The position numbers and the translations under genes are program-made. The notes below the pieces were generated by a model that had not been told where the DNA came from, made no database searches, and worked only from the letters and a program-made list of their open reading frames with translations. Below are positions 21,260 through 32,397 of a stretch of DNA of 55,500 bases, piece after piece. Positions within the stretch are counted from its first letter, which is position 1; the number at the start of each line of letters is the position of its first letter. The stretch is from Cryptomeria japonica (taxonomy: Eukaryota; Streptophyta; Pinopsida; Cupressales; Cupressaceae), in contig NC_081408.1 of assembly GCF_030272615.1 (NCBI RefSeq), forward strand, positions 624,557,912 to 624,613,411, in the 5' to 3' direction.

Positions 21260-22234
21260 CTACCACTTGGTGATCCTCTTCCTCTAAAACTTCTATGTTT
21301 CCCTCTCGAGCTCTATGTTTGTTTTCTGGATAGTTTCTCCTATGCTTTGAGAGCATATTGGTATGCTTCCTCCACTGTTCTTGGACAAAAAAGGTTCATT
21401 TCATCTTGACTATTGTATCTTAATCCATTGAGATATTTAGCCACTTTCTCAAGATCATCTTTATCACCAGCTCTAATGGTCAACCTATATAATTATTCTG
21501 TATAATTTTTAACTGATATTTCTTTTTGTTTAAGATTTTGCAATTTCTTGAAAAGATTAAGTTGATAATCTTTGGGCAAGAATTTACCTTTTAGCTCGGC
21601 TACCATCCTGTCCCAACTCTTAATCTTCGGCTTGCCTATTTGTATCCTTTCATCTTGTACTCCATCCCACTAGACCCTTCAATTGGGTTACTACAAATTT
21701 CACCTTGTCATCAGCGACATTTTCGTACTCAAAATATTTGTTCATTGCACTGATCCAATAAATCAATTCCTCAGCATCCAAGCTACCTTCATACATAGGT
21801 ACTTCCAACTTTGGTTTAGAACTTGCTCCTAGAATTACTCTAACGATTCTTGTTTCAAATCCATCTTCCTCAAGTTCTACATCTTCTTCTTGAGGTTCTT
21901 CCTCTCTGTCACTGACATCTTCCATGTCAATACCTCTTCTTTGCGCAAGTTCCATTGCCTACAATCGTGCTTGAATGTGTCTCATCTCTTCTAAGATTTC
22001 TGCATTTGCAGCTTGCCATCCCCAACCTTGTCCTCTTCCACAGACTTTGAATGCCATTTCTTGACAAAGAAAGTTTTCTCTTTCACCTACAGGAACTATT
22101 TCATTTTTGGATACCACTAACAATATAGAACTGAAAAACAATCTTCTTCTAATACAATTAGGTTGGACACTATCTTTGCTTTTGGGGAGGATGAAATGCC
22201 CAAAATATCTTTCTTGAATCAAAGCTATAGCATC
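21260..22234 (-). pseudogene. Ty3/gypsy gag remnant
   Basis: On the minus strand a gag-like frame starts at ATG 22057 (MAFKVCGRGQGWGWQAANAE), is stopped after RHIQARL near 21959, and continues with MELAQRRGIDMEDVSDREEE and the gypsy gag core ELIYWISAMNKYFEYENV ... VTQLKG (to about 21650). Further left RTVEEAYQYALKA can be read with frame breaks, down to 21260. No protease, RT or integrase is attached. Copia-3 cuts off the 5' side and the LTR-like unit ending at 21259 cuts off the 3' side. Confidence 0.8.
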
Positions 22235-22520
22235 CGAAGAAGTTGAGAAAGTACAACTTCTGAGATCCCAAGAGCACCTGCAAACAAAATACCTGTCACA
22301 AGAGAAGATTGGAGACAAAACACAAAAAAAGCTCTGAAGAAAAGATTATCATTTCAGAGAGGGAATTGAAAAAGAAAAGTTACAATACAATCCTTATGAC
22401 AGGAGAATAGAAACCCTAAAGATGTGCAACCCTAAAGAAACCCTAAAGGGATAAAAAGTAGAGTATAATAGACTAATAATTAAATAAATAATTATTAGCT
22501 AATACAAGATAACTCTAACA
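22235..22520 (-). repeat. copia-3 3' LTR
   Basis: 286 bp, the shorter copy: it lacks about 57 bp present in the other LTR but has an extra AGAAACCCTAA-like insertion near 22435. Its outer end reads CG where the partner has TG. Telomere-like CCCTAAA words inside are part of the LTR. Confidence 0.9.
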
Positions 22521-22751
22521 CCCCCCCTTAAGATGAACTTAGGAAGTAGCTAAAAACACTAAATGCAGGAAAGCAAAATGCAACTACAAGAAGAAGGCAA
22601 ATTTGGGTCCCGGCAACAAGGCCTGATGAGGTACCCAATCACAACCAAACCTCTATGAAACGGAGAAATAGAGAAAACCACATGGAAAAAAACTCTACTC
22701 CAAAAAGAGATGGGAAAAGCATGCAAAAAAGAACATGAAGGAAGGAAGGCC
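22521..22751 (-). other. copia-3 3' untranslated region and polypurine tract
   Basis: On the minus strand the tract CTTAAGGGGGGG lies directly before the 3' LTR, matching copia-1. The rest resembles the G-run-rich 3' region of copia-1 and holds no frame I would call. Confidence 0.8.
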
Positions 22752-24249
22752 TCAATGAGACCCCCCAAGGACAACTTCCTTCACCCCAAACATAGAGCGC
22801 AACTGAAGATAGCGCGGAGATGCAAAAGGTTTAATGAAGATGTCAGCAACCTGCTCCTCTGTAGGAATGTACTCCAAGATGAGAAAGTCATCATGAATCA
22901 ACTGTCTGATGAAGTGCATGTGAAGCTCAATGTGTTTAGACCTCTGGTGCTCCACTGGGTTGTGGGAAAGCTGAATGGCACTCTAATTGTCACACCAAAG
23001 ACTAGTGGGACTATCAAGAGGGAACCCAAACTCAGTCATCAATTGTCGAAGCCATAAAACGTCTTGACTAGCTAACACTGTTGCTCGATACTCAACCTCT
23101 GTAGATGATAATGCAATAGCAGACTGCTTCTTGCAAGACCATGTGATAGGACCAAAACCAAAGCAAAAAACAAAGCCAGAAGTAGACTTCCGATCTTGAG
23201 CATCAACCCAATCTGAGTCAGTGAAGCCAACAATGTGAGGGGATCCTGAAGTATAGTGAATGCCAAACTGAGTAGTGCCCCGAATGTACTGCAAAATACG
23301 TTTGGCTGCTTGCCAATGGCTCTCATGAGGATCATGGGAGAACCGAGAGACAAGACCAACCGCAAAAGAAAGATCCGGGGGCGTATGTGTCAGGTACAAC
23401 AAACTACCAACCAACTATCAATATAAGGTAGAATCCACGGAAGGTGTAGAACAAGTGGGAGACAAAACAACACCTGACGGAAATGGTGTGGGTGCAGGCT
23501 TGCAAGTAAGCATGTCAAATCTGTGAAGCATATCAAGAGCATACTTCTGCTGAAGTATGAAAATCCCATCAAAAGACTGAATAACCTGTAGGCCCAAAAA
23601 ATAGTGCAGAAGGCCAAGATCTGTCATCTCAAACTGCTCCATCAAGGCTCGTTGAATATCCTGAACAAGGAGGATGAGCTACCGATAATGATAAGATCAT
23701 CAACATAGAGCATAAAAATGACTATATCATCCCCCTGACGCTGAATGTAGACTGTAGGATAGGAATGACAACGTGTAAAGAGTGTGGAAAGCAAGAAAGA
23801 GTCCATCTTCTCATACCAGGCCCGAGGAGCCTGTTTGAGACCATACAATGAACGTCGAAGTCTGCAAACCAAAGAGGAATCCTGCACAAATCCCTGAGGC
23901 TGGTCCATATAGATCTCCTCACGAAAGTCTCAATGCAAGAAAGAACTCTTCACATCCATCTGAAAAACGGTCCATCCCTGTGAAGCTACCAGAGAAAGTA
24001 CAAAACGAATAGAATTCCTCTTGGCAATAGAAGCAAAGGTCTTGAAGCAAAGGTCTTGAAGTAATCAATACCCTCCACCTGAGAAAACCCCTTCGCAACA
24101 AGACAAGCCTTGTACTTATTAATAGAACCATCTGCAGCATACTTGATACGATACACCCACTTGCACCGAACCAACTTCTTGCCCTTCAGAGAACAAAGAT
24201 CCCAAGTATGATTCTTCATCAAAGAAGAATACTCCTCATCCATGGCCCT
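22752..24249 (-). pseudogene. copia-3 reverse transcriptase and RNase H, broken
   Basis: Pieces on the minus strand: 24243-23986 (DEEYSSLMKNHTWDL, KYKACLVAKGFSQ), 23908-23642 (YMDQPQGF, LKQAPRAWY, YVDD near 23700), 23645-23418, 23414-22983 (TDSDWVDAQDRKSTSG) and 22955-22752. A 14-bp tandem duplication near 24035-24062 shifts the frame. Adjacent stops TGA (23418-23420) and TAG (23415-23417) stand where copia proteins have Arg-Gln before LVGSL. TAG 22983-22985 stands for Gln in the CDNQSA motif. The protein could not be made. Confidence 0.9.
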
Positions 24250-24252
24250 ATC

Positions 24253-25866
24253 CTACTCTGGGTGACCTGTCACCTCTAAAAATTTATGAGGATCATCCGA
24301 AATAGCATGACTCAGAAGACTAGACCAAGATGTCTGTGCACGAGTACGACGAGTGTCAGTAGGATCACCTGCCAGAGAACCAGCAACATCAACTATAAAC
24401 CGGGCCCACTTGGGCAAAGGCTGAGCAGCGGGTGGTGGTGGTGGTGGTGGTGGGGATGGTGGTGGTGATGGTGGACCATCATCTGCATCATCCTCAAGGA
24501 AGAAGGAATTCTCAAAAGATGAAGAGGGAGGAGGCAGTGAGGGAGAAGTTGCTAATGGAGAATCCATCTGAGTTAGGCGCTCATCAAACTGGACATCCCG
24601 CCTAAACAAGACCTCTCGAGAATCAAGATCAAACAACCTATACGCCTTAACATCCTCACAATAGCCAACAAAAATGAGTGGTCGGCTCTTCCTCTCCATG
24701 GCTTTCCTCTGAGCATCTGAAATAAATGCCCAAGCCTCACTACCAAAAACTCGGAATGAAGAAACATCAGGCTTGACATGGAACCAAGCCTCCTCAGGAG
24801 TCAACTGGCACAATGCCTTATGAGGCATCCGATTCTGAATATAAGTGGTACAATTAACTACCTCAGCCCAAAAGGCAGGCTGCATAGACCGTGACTAAAG
24901 TATACAATTGGCCATCTCCCTTAGTGTTTTGTTCTTTCTCTCAACAATACCATTCTGCTGAGGGGTGTGAGGAACTGATAACTAATGTTGCAAACCATGC
25001 TCTGTGCAGAAATCTGTAAAAGTCTGATTCACATATTCTCTCCCATTATCTGTGCGTATCCTCTTTATAGAAAGACCAGACTGCTTCTCTACAAATGTCT
25101 TAAAGAATCGAAATGAATTAAAGACATCAGACTTGTACTTAAGAAAGTACACTCATGTGTGTCTGGAGAAGTCATCAATGAAAGTGAGCACATACTTGGA
25201 CCTTGAAAAAGATGGAGTCAGAAATAACATAAGATCACTGTGAATCAAATCCAAGGGTGCCTTAGCACGGGTGGCTCTGCCTGTAGGAAAAGGATCACGG
25301 TGATGCTTGCCAAGTGCACAACCTCGACATACACCATCAGTACAGGATATCTGAGAGAGCCCAATAACAAGTGCCTGTGTGCTACTCTGTTGTAAGTATC
25401 TATAGTTGACATGGCCAAAACGCTCATGCCACAGTCTGCTCACTGAATCAACATGTGCTATAAGAGAAACACCTAAACCATCTGGACTCTCAAAGCCATC
25501 AAACCGATATAACCAAGAATCAGGAGTAGCCACAATCGAATCAGGATCATGGAGCTCTCGAATAACCACATTATGTGGTGAGAACTCAAGCGTTTTACCA
25601 AAGCCAGAATGACAAATCTGATAAACAGAGAGGAGGTTCGTAGAAATGTCAGGAACCAAAAGAACATCTTGAAAACAACCACCTGTCAACGAAACTGAAC
25701 CTAAACCTGAAACTGAAAGTTGTGCTAAGTCACCAACTGCAATCTGTAAAGTATTACTATGAGCAAGTGAGATAACAAGTTGCGGTGAGTGTGTCATATG
25801 GTGAGAAGCCCCGGAATCAATAATCCAAGTGGATGCAGAAGGAATAGCTCGTGTTGAAAAGAGCAT
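24253..25866 (-). pseudogene. copia-3 protease and integrase, broken
   Basis: The frame at 25866-25153 has the protease motif WIIDSGASHHMTHS, the zinc region LWHERFGHVNYRYLQ with CRGCALGKHH, and HSDLM at the core start. TGA 25153-25155 replaces Trp before VYFLKY. TAG 24982-24984 replaces Gln in LQHQLSVPHTP, and TAG 24895-24897 precedes SRSMQPAFWAE. RTDNGREY and QQNGIVERKNK are readable between. The C-terminal piece (24885-24253) carries FRVFGSEAW, a long proline run (PPSPPPSPPPPPPPP) and ends at TAG 24253-24255 in place of Trp. Confidence 0.9.
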
Positions 25867-26797
25867 GTCCTTTCCTAGTAGAAGAGGAAGATGGAGGCTG
25901 AGGAGGATAAATATGATGTTATTGCATGGCTGCCTCCAAGGCCTCTAATCGTTTCCAACAGCGAGAAACTAGATGACCTTTGCCACAGAAACTGCAAAGT
26001 TCATCTGATTTCTTCTTAGTCTTGGAGGAAGACTCACCAGACTTAGAAGAGTGCTCTTGTTTGGGATAGGACTTCGGTTTGTAATCAGACTTAGGTGGTG
26101 GCTTGGAGGAACACTCACTGCCAGTTAAATCCTTCTTAGGTTTCGGAATCTGCTTCTTGTTCTCTTTATATGTCTAAGCAACCAATGCTTTCGGCTGTGA
26201 TCCTGTGAGAGTGTCCAACTGAGATAGGTGAGCTTGCTCACAAGTCAAGCGATCACAGAATACATCAAAAGTAGGCATGGTGAAGCGTGTACCCAATGCA
26301 TCCATAGTAGAATAAAAGGTGGAAGAAAATATCTGATGGGGACCTCGAAGCTTAGAGAGAATCAGGTAGATACACTCTGGGTCTGTCTTATTTTTACCAC
26401 AACTGTGAAGGATAGATCTGGTGGTTTTGAACTTGTTCAGAAAGTCCTCAATGTGAGGAAAAGACTCAGGTAACAAGGAAGAGAGCTTGGTCTCAATCTG
26501 TAATGCTCTAAACTCATTGACAGTACCAAAGAGAGTTTCAAATTTGGACCACATAGCCTGAGGAGTGAGCAAACCATCAAGGTGAAAAAGCAAGTTGTCT
26601 GAAACATGTGAGGAGATGACACCCATAGCCTCATCCATCTTATTCCGATGCTGAAGCATCTCAAAAGGACGCTGCAACAACGACTGATCCGCATCCAAAC
26701 AGGACCACAACCCCCTTGATCTGAGAAGCCTCGTCATACAAGCTTTCCAAAGGTGATAGTTCTAGGATGTAAGAAGCTCAACTGAAGAATCTGCCAT
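25867..26797 (-). pseudogene. copia-3 gag and zinc knuckle, broken
   Basis: The likely start is ATG 26797 (MADSSVELLTS), followed by TAG 26762-26764 before NYHLWKACMTRLLRSRG. The main gag frame is 26737-26174, ending at TAG 26174-26176, which fits a Gln codon. The zinc knuckle near 25985 reads CSFCGKGHLVSRC, with three rather than four residues between the second Cys and the His. TAA near 25918 fits CAA-to-TAA. I prefer 26797 over 26737 because the HLWKA motif lies upstream of the latter. Confidence 0.85.
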
Positions 26798-27637
26798 GGG
26801 CACCTGTACCTGAACCTGGACTTGCTCTTGATTTTTTTAATTAAGTGATCTTTCAAACTAGACAGAAGATGCAGAAGGGGTTTTTTTTTGTTTGTTTTGA
26901 GTTTAGGTGTTCTGATTTTCTGAAGTAAATTACAAAAAATAGTAAAATATAACACCTCCCCACAATATGTAAAACAAAAACCCAGTAGAATCTGATAGCT
27001 AGAAAAGAAGACAAGAGCAAAGAAAATGCGACAAACACTATCTTGTGTACCTGGTGATTTTTTTGAAAAAAAAAACAACTCTAAATCTAAGAAGAACTCT
27101 CCAAGGCCTTTCCGACGCCTATTCGTTTTCCAAAAACGGAATCCGTTTGCCCAATTTATGGCTCCCGAAATGCAAAAAAGAGCGCTAACTTGAACGGCAA
27201 AAAACAGGTACCAAATGAAAAAATCAGCAAATCTCACCACCAGATCTAAGTAGGGCTCGAAAAGAGTTTTCTGGTGCCTATTCGTTTTCGAAAATCTGAC
27301 TCCGTTTGCCCAAGTTATGGCAAAAAGAAAAAAACCCTCTTGGGGGGCATAAAGAGGGTTAAAAAATATAAATATAAATATAAAACGTGCCTATAAGGGT
27401 CAAACTCAAAAAAATAAATTCCGAGAGCTAAAATTGTCCAAACTGGACAAATTTTATATGAAAATGGGGGTTTTTGGGTGTTCTGAGCTCAATGGTGAGG
27501 TACTTTTGAGCTCAAAATGCCCAGAAACAAAAAAGATACCCCATATCCAAACTAAAAACTCTAAAAAAGAACTGAAACCCTTGCCTCCAGAGATAATCTT
27601 CTGAAAAGAAATCAGAAACAAGCAGCAGCAGATGATG
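26798..27637 (-). other. copia-3 leader
   Basis: 840 bp between primer site and gag start. It contains A/T runs and a near-repeat of GCCTATTCGTTTTC (27117 and 27277), which suggests an internal duplication of about 160 bp. I see no coding frame I would support. Confidence 0.6.
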
Positions 27638-27649
27638 GCCCTGATACCA
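27638..27649 (-). other. copia-3 primer binding site
   Basis: On the minus strand TGGTATCAGGGC immediately follows the 5' LTR. It matches the initiator Met tRNA end with one change from the usual TGGTATCAGAGC. Confidence 0.88.
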
Positions 27650-27981
27650 TGAAGAAGTTGAGAAAGTACAACTTCTGAGATCCCAAGAGCATCTGCAAGC
27701 GAAATATCTGTCACAAGAGAAGATTGGAGACAAAATACAAAAAAGGCTCTGAAGAAAAGATTATCATTTCAGAGAGGGAATTGAAAAAGAAAAGTTACAA
27801 TACAATCCTTATGACAGGAGAATAGAAACCCTAAAGATGTGCAACCCTAAAGGGATAAAAAGTATTTAATAATTAGAAATAATTACAATATTATTAAATG
27901 CCTAAGTTTAGCTTAAGCGTAGAGTATAATAGACTAATAATTAAATAAATAATTATTAGCTAATACAAGATAACTCTAACA
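27650..27981 (-). repeat. copia-3 5' LTR
   Basis: 332 bp, TGAAGAAGTTG...CTCTAACA on the plus strand. About seven substitutions separate it from the aligned part of 22235-22520, plus two indels. Confidence 0.92.
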
Positions 27982-29242
27982 GTATAAAATTTCAATCAAA
28001 CAAATATTGTTTTGACAAGCAATAAAATTCAACCTTGAACCAAGCTCTAAACCCTTCCATGCACTACTTGTATTGGTGAGATTAGCTTCTACCAATGAAA
28101 AGTTTTAAGCTTGCATATGAAAAATACTAACAATTGTTCTCCATTAATTCTGACAACATAAGCAATCCCACCCATTTAAGCAGATAAATGTTCATCAATT
28201 TGGCAATATAACCTACGCAGCAGTCCTTTATCCTTTTAGTGCCCTTGTTTCATTATTCTTGCCATTGCAAGGAGCTGCTAATTATTGGTAAAATAGGCTA
28301 CAATATGGTTTAACAATTAACGCCTAATCTACAATTTACCATTACCAAAATTTTAATTCAATGCAACGCCTTTCTTCACAGTGATAATTTCCTCCTACTG
28401 TGATGCTGGCTGTGCTCCTCTTTGCATGAATAAAGGCACTATTCTTCAAGCCAAACAGAATCATTATGAAAATATTCTGCTCTATTTTGTCCCATCAGTG
28501 ATCAAGAATTTGATCATTCACCGCCAACCTATTTTCATCACAAATATTGCACATCTCACTACCCTCTTTATCTACTCCCCGCACTAATTCTTGCAGCTAA
28601 ATCTTATGCCATTATATTGAATTCAATGTAGCAGTGTCTCCATACCTTTGTGAGCAAAAGCACTGCAGCCATGATGTTGTCTTTATTAGACAGGGTTCCT
28701 ATGTGGAAATAAGAAATCTGCACCCTTTGATCATCAATGCCAATCAGGCTACTTGTCTACATGCTCTATACAGATTCAGTCTGATCATTAAAATTCAATT
28801 AAGCTGAAATAGGGCCTTCCTTCTCAACGTCTCCCAGTGCACAGCGACCTTATCTTTTGGTGACTCAGCACAGCAGCTACATGACAGGTATGGGTGATGG
28901 TATTGAGTCAAGGCCTCAAGCTATCCCTGCCACTGCCATCTTTTCGGTTCAGGTGAGGACCACATAATCACCAGGAGTTATGGCCTCGAGTTAATCATTG
29001 TGACTTTCTGAATCTTTCAGCACACAATCTTCAGCGATTTCTCCTTCTAATAACTCTCACACAGCTTCTAATCGTGACCTGGAATTTGGCAGTTTCTAAT
29101 CTTTTACGCAGCTTCCAATCTTTTTGTGGCTTCCTTGATTTGGAGGGTGATTCTTTTTCTACACTTGCGACCTCTGCTCGAGTTGGAGCAGCAGCAAACA
29201 CTTTAGTGAAACATCTCACTTCAAGTGTCCCAGGACTTTACA
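27982..29242. other. Unassigned stretch between two retroelement pieces
   Basis: No frame longer than about 68 codons and no clear repeat. If read on the minus strand it would be the leader and body of the element whose LTR is at 29257-29554, or partly the 5' LTR of the gypsy element whose gag remnant is at 21260-22234. I see no protease, integrase or RT motif. Confidence 0.5.
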
Positions 29243-29254
29243 GCTCTGATACCA
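29243..29254 (-). other. Primer binding site of the LTR at 29257
   Basis: On the minus strand TGGTATCAGAGC begins two bases after the LTR end, the expected distance and sequence for an initiator Met tRNA primer. Confidence 0.85.
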
Positions 29255-29256
29255 AC

Positions 29257-29554
29257 TGATGCGAAGCAACATCAAACAAACTAATGCAGCAATATCATAG
29301 AACAAATCAAAAATACCTAACAGATACAATTGAGAGTTTATTCATTGTGCGCTGAATGCACCGAAACTCTCTCTCCCCCAGGATATGATATTGCCTGTCT
29401 TTTATACTTAGAAAACTAAATAACAATCCCTCATATTATTCTAACCTCCTACATTTTAGTTGAAACAAACTTATTCGGGAGAGATTACAACCTCTCAATC
29501 ATGTCATCTAGAAATATCTAGGAATAAAACAAAATGAGTGATGTGCCTGCATCA
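29257..29554 (-). repeat. 5' LTR of a truncated LTR element
   Basis: 298 bp with 6-bp inverted ends (TGATGC...GCATCA) on either strand. On the minus strand it has a TATA box (AAGTATAAAAGACAGG, near 29400-29412) and is followed by a primer site. No second copy is seen in the window, so the element has lost its 3' part or has been separated from it by later insertions. Confidence 0.8.
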
Positions 29555-29968
29555 CTTTTGTTGCACTTGTTAGATATGCACATTTGCATCGAAGACAGTA
29601 AAGTTTTGTTAATTTGTGTTGACTCTCATGTGAACTCAATTCAACTCTAATGTTATGTAATATGGTTCTATAATGAATATGATTAAAACCTTATAAAATG
29701 AATAATTTGGATTTCCTTTATTTTTCAAATGTTCCCTTTTTTTAATTGTCATCCCCAAACAAAGGCTTCCATCCCCATCCTGGAAACACCATGGAGTGTA
29801 AGGTTGAAAGTAAAGTTCCTAGATCCCATTCCAAAAAAATAAAATGATCGAGCATTGATAAGCTTTTCTATAAAATTCCAGAACCCTTAAGGAGTCAGAA
29901 AAGATTTGACGGTTAGTCCATATTATTTGCCCTAGTCAAAAAGTAGTACAAGTTATAAAAATATTTAC
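29555..29968. other. Non-coding sequence downstream of the last exon seen
   Basis: AT-rich, no frame over 40 codons, no repeat found. Probably intron or 3' flank of the gene at 29969-32397. Confidence 0.5.
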
Positions 29969-32397
29969 TTGACCCATCTGACGGTGCACAGTGCCCTTGA
30001 TCGTTGTAAGAGGCTTCTTTGCTTCTACTCTCTTGACTTTCGACATTTGGATGGTTCCCAAATGATTGTTTTCTTTTCCAGCAAATCTCTGGTTTTGAAG
30101 CATGCCAACATTGCGTTGAGACAGTACTGCATTATGTACATTCTGTAGAGGTTTTCTACAAGCCTGACATGAAAAGAAAGTGTTCAAAATGGAAAACATA
30201 TGGAATAAGTACTTACCAAAAATAAGAGAACGGAAAGAAACAAAGTTAAGAGAAATGTCAAACTACAAGCATCTGAATCCAGATACATCAAGCTAGCATT
30301 ATACTCTAAGAAATAAAACAAAAGTATCAAAAAATATCATATTCTTCACTACTTGATTTTCAACTCAAATGATCAGATATTCAGAATAAATGATTGCTTA
30401 CATTTTTTGTTCGCGTGGAAAGAACACCATCACAATTTCTACCTCCAATCAACTGCCCTTGACTTCTTGCCAAATCTCGTGAAACATCCCTGATTGGTTG
30501 CCCTTGCTTTCTTCCAACTGCTTTTAAAGCTCCTCTGGTTTTCTTTTGAGTCACTGCTGCTTCACGTCCTATTTGGGATTTCTCTACAATAGTACTAGAT
30601 GACCCAATGCTTGACTTCTTTCCATTGTGCTCAATTGGAGATATAGTGCTACCTTGAACTGGATTTTTCAATATCTTAACTTTGCCCTCTTTCTTGACCT
30701 CTTGTGAATTGTTATTGATTGATCCAATACTGGATATTTTTCTACTTCTCCCACCCAAAGATCCAGTGCTTACCTTATTAGAAGAATCCCTGTCTTTTGG
30801 TTCCTCTGCATCCTTCACCTCCACCCTCATTGGCAACATTCCACAGCTTCTCCTCAGGCTAGCCATTTTAAGCATCGACAGCAGTCCAGAAGTTCTAGAC
30901 ATTGGAGCTCTAATCTCAACAGCCATTGATTGATTATTGAGGTCACCAATTTCTGATGAATTAAGTTGTACGTCAGTTTGATTTTTTAATTCATGTCTCA
31001 TGCTGAACATATGCGAGCAAGTTTCAGTTGATTGACTGATCGGACCAGAAACTGTTAATGACTTAACTTGTTCATCTATTTGATCTTTCAACTCATTTCC
31101 CTCAGTGGGTCTCTGTGAGCACGCTTCAGCTGATTGATCAGAAAGGGTACCAACTGTTGATGATTGAACTTGTTCATCTATTTGGTTTTTCATTTCAATC
31201 CCCTTACTGGGTATTTGTGAGCAAGCTTCGTCTGATTGATTGGAAAGGCCAGCAGCCACTGATGGCTTAACTTGATCGTCCATTTGATCTTTCGATTCAT
31301 TTTCCTTACCAGGTATCTGTGAGAAAGTTGTTGATTGATTCTTGAGACGATAAACCGTTGATGACTTGGCTTGTTCATATCTTGAATTTTTCAGTCCGTT
31401 TCCAATTATAGGTATCTGTGAGCGAGATGTGGTTGCAGTGTTATCACTCAACTTCTGCAGAAAAGCACTCCTACCTCTATTAATATTACCATTTGATTTG
31501 AATGGCATAGGTTTATCCTCTGCTATCCTGATAGATGAATCCAGAAAAAATAATTAAAAAATGTCACACAGATGAAACAAAAGAAGACTATTACAACTAT
31601 AAACTAGCATTTCACCTGGTCTGGCAGTTGTGTGGTTTATCCATTCCTGATAAATCTATGGAAATTCCTGCCACCTTGTTCCTCGGCAATTGCTTACTGC
31701 CCCTTGTTTTTGAAACAGAGTTAACAAGGCCTGTATTAAAATGAACTGGTTTTTTGACCTTACACTTCGTTTGTCCAGCAAGTGTAGAAGCAGACACTAG
31801 GTCATGGAATGATTTCTGATGAAACCTGACAGGGATCACCAGCATTGTGTATATAATAAACTATAAATTCAAATAATTAAGAGAGCAACCACCACCATTG
31901 TGCTAAATCGTGGATCAAAACAGTAAATTCCATAACCAAAGAATCAAGATGCCCTTGCTTTTAACAACTATTTTTTCAAATAAATAAGCTTAAGTTTAAA
32001 CAAAACGAGGTTAAAATCTTACGAATGCACAGTGTCGAACCAGCTATCATCCCTGATCACGTTTGGGTAACACCAAAATATTAATTAGAAATATACCGTG
32101 AATGGTTGACATTTCACAAAACAATAATGAATTCGAAATGGGTTTTTACCGTTCTTGGCAATGGGAACTTCTCTCCAAAGCAAAATCAACCCACTGAGGG
32201 GCATCTATTTCCTCCTGTTAACACCCCAAAACAACATAAAAACTATGCACCCATTTCTTGAAAATTGAAATCTAAAATAGATCAAAAACGTCTCTCTAAT
32301 TTTGGCTAACCAGGAAAGCCCATTTGTCGGGCTTGGGCTTGCGAACATTTTCTCGAGGCATCGGCACCTTGGTAGTTTCCACTTTGAATTTCTGCAT
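29969..32397 (-). CDS. Spliced host gene: KEN/D-box protein with 34-residue repeats, 3' end missing
   Basis: Five exons on the minus strand: 32397-32311, 32214-32150, 31825-31616, 31527-30402 and 30163-29969. All introns (96, 324, 88 and 238 bp) are GT-AG and codon phases agree at every join, giving 561 codons. The N-terminus reads MQKFKVETTKVPMPRENVRK and soon WAFL-EEIDAPQWVDFALE, which I believe recurs in uncharacterised land-plant proteins. Exon 4 has five 34-residue repeats and a basic tail. Degron-like motifs: KEN in repeat 2 (PGKENES), D-box RKPLQNVHN (RxxLxxxxN) and a second KEN (FAGKENNH) in exon 5. This suggests a cell-cycle protein destroyed by the APC/C. The donor at 29968 (GTAAAT) implies more exons, not found here; otherwise it ends 11 codons later. 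Confidence 0.78.
30915..31421 (-). repeat. Five tandem 34-residue repeats in the host gene
   Basis: Copies of 33, 34, 34, 34 and 34 residues. Each begins SQIP or a variant (SQIP, SQIP, SQIP, SQRP, SHMF), has LKNQIDEQV-like centres and ends QS plus four residues. Cys at the end of copies 2-4 is shared. Only copy 2 carries KEN. The outer copies are most diverged. Confidence 0.88.

Larger units (their letters stand above)
22235..27981 (-). mobile_element. copia-3: full-length Ty1/copia element, many nonsense codons
   Basis: A minus-strand element of 5747 bp: 5' LTR 27650-27981, primer site 27638-27649, gag, protease, integrase, RT, RNase H, polypurine tract, 3' LTR 22235-22520. Its RT and integrase resemble those of copia-1 (RCKWVYR, KQAPRAWYEKMDSF, HERFGHVNYRYLQ), so the two are relatives. 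The five bases on each side (GCATC left, GTATA right) do not match, so no clean target duplication is seen. This could mean recombination between elements, deletion, or decay. Confidence 0.94.

Noticed and set aside
22413-22455. Telomere-like CCCTAAA words
   Set aside because: They are part of the copia-3 LTR and occur in its partner at 27827-27857; too few and imperfect for a telomere.
29031-29259. Small basic protein on the minus strand after the orphan LTR
   Set aside because: It starts within a few bases of the primer site and is only about 60 codons, with no gag motif.
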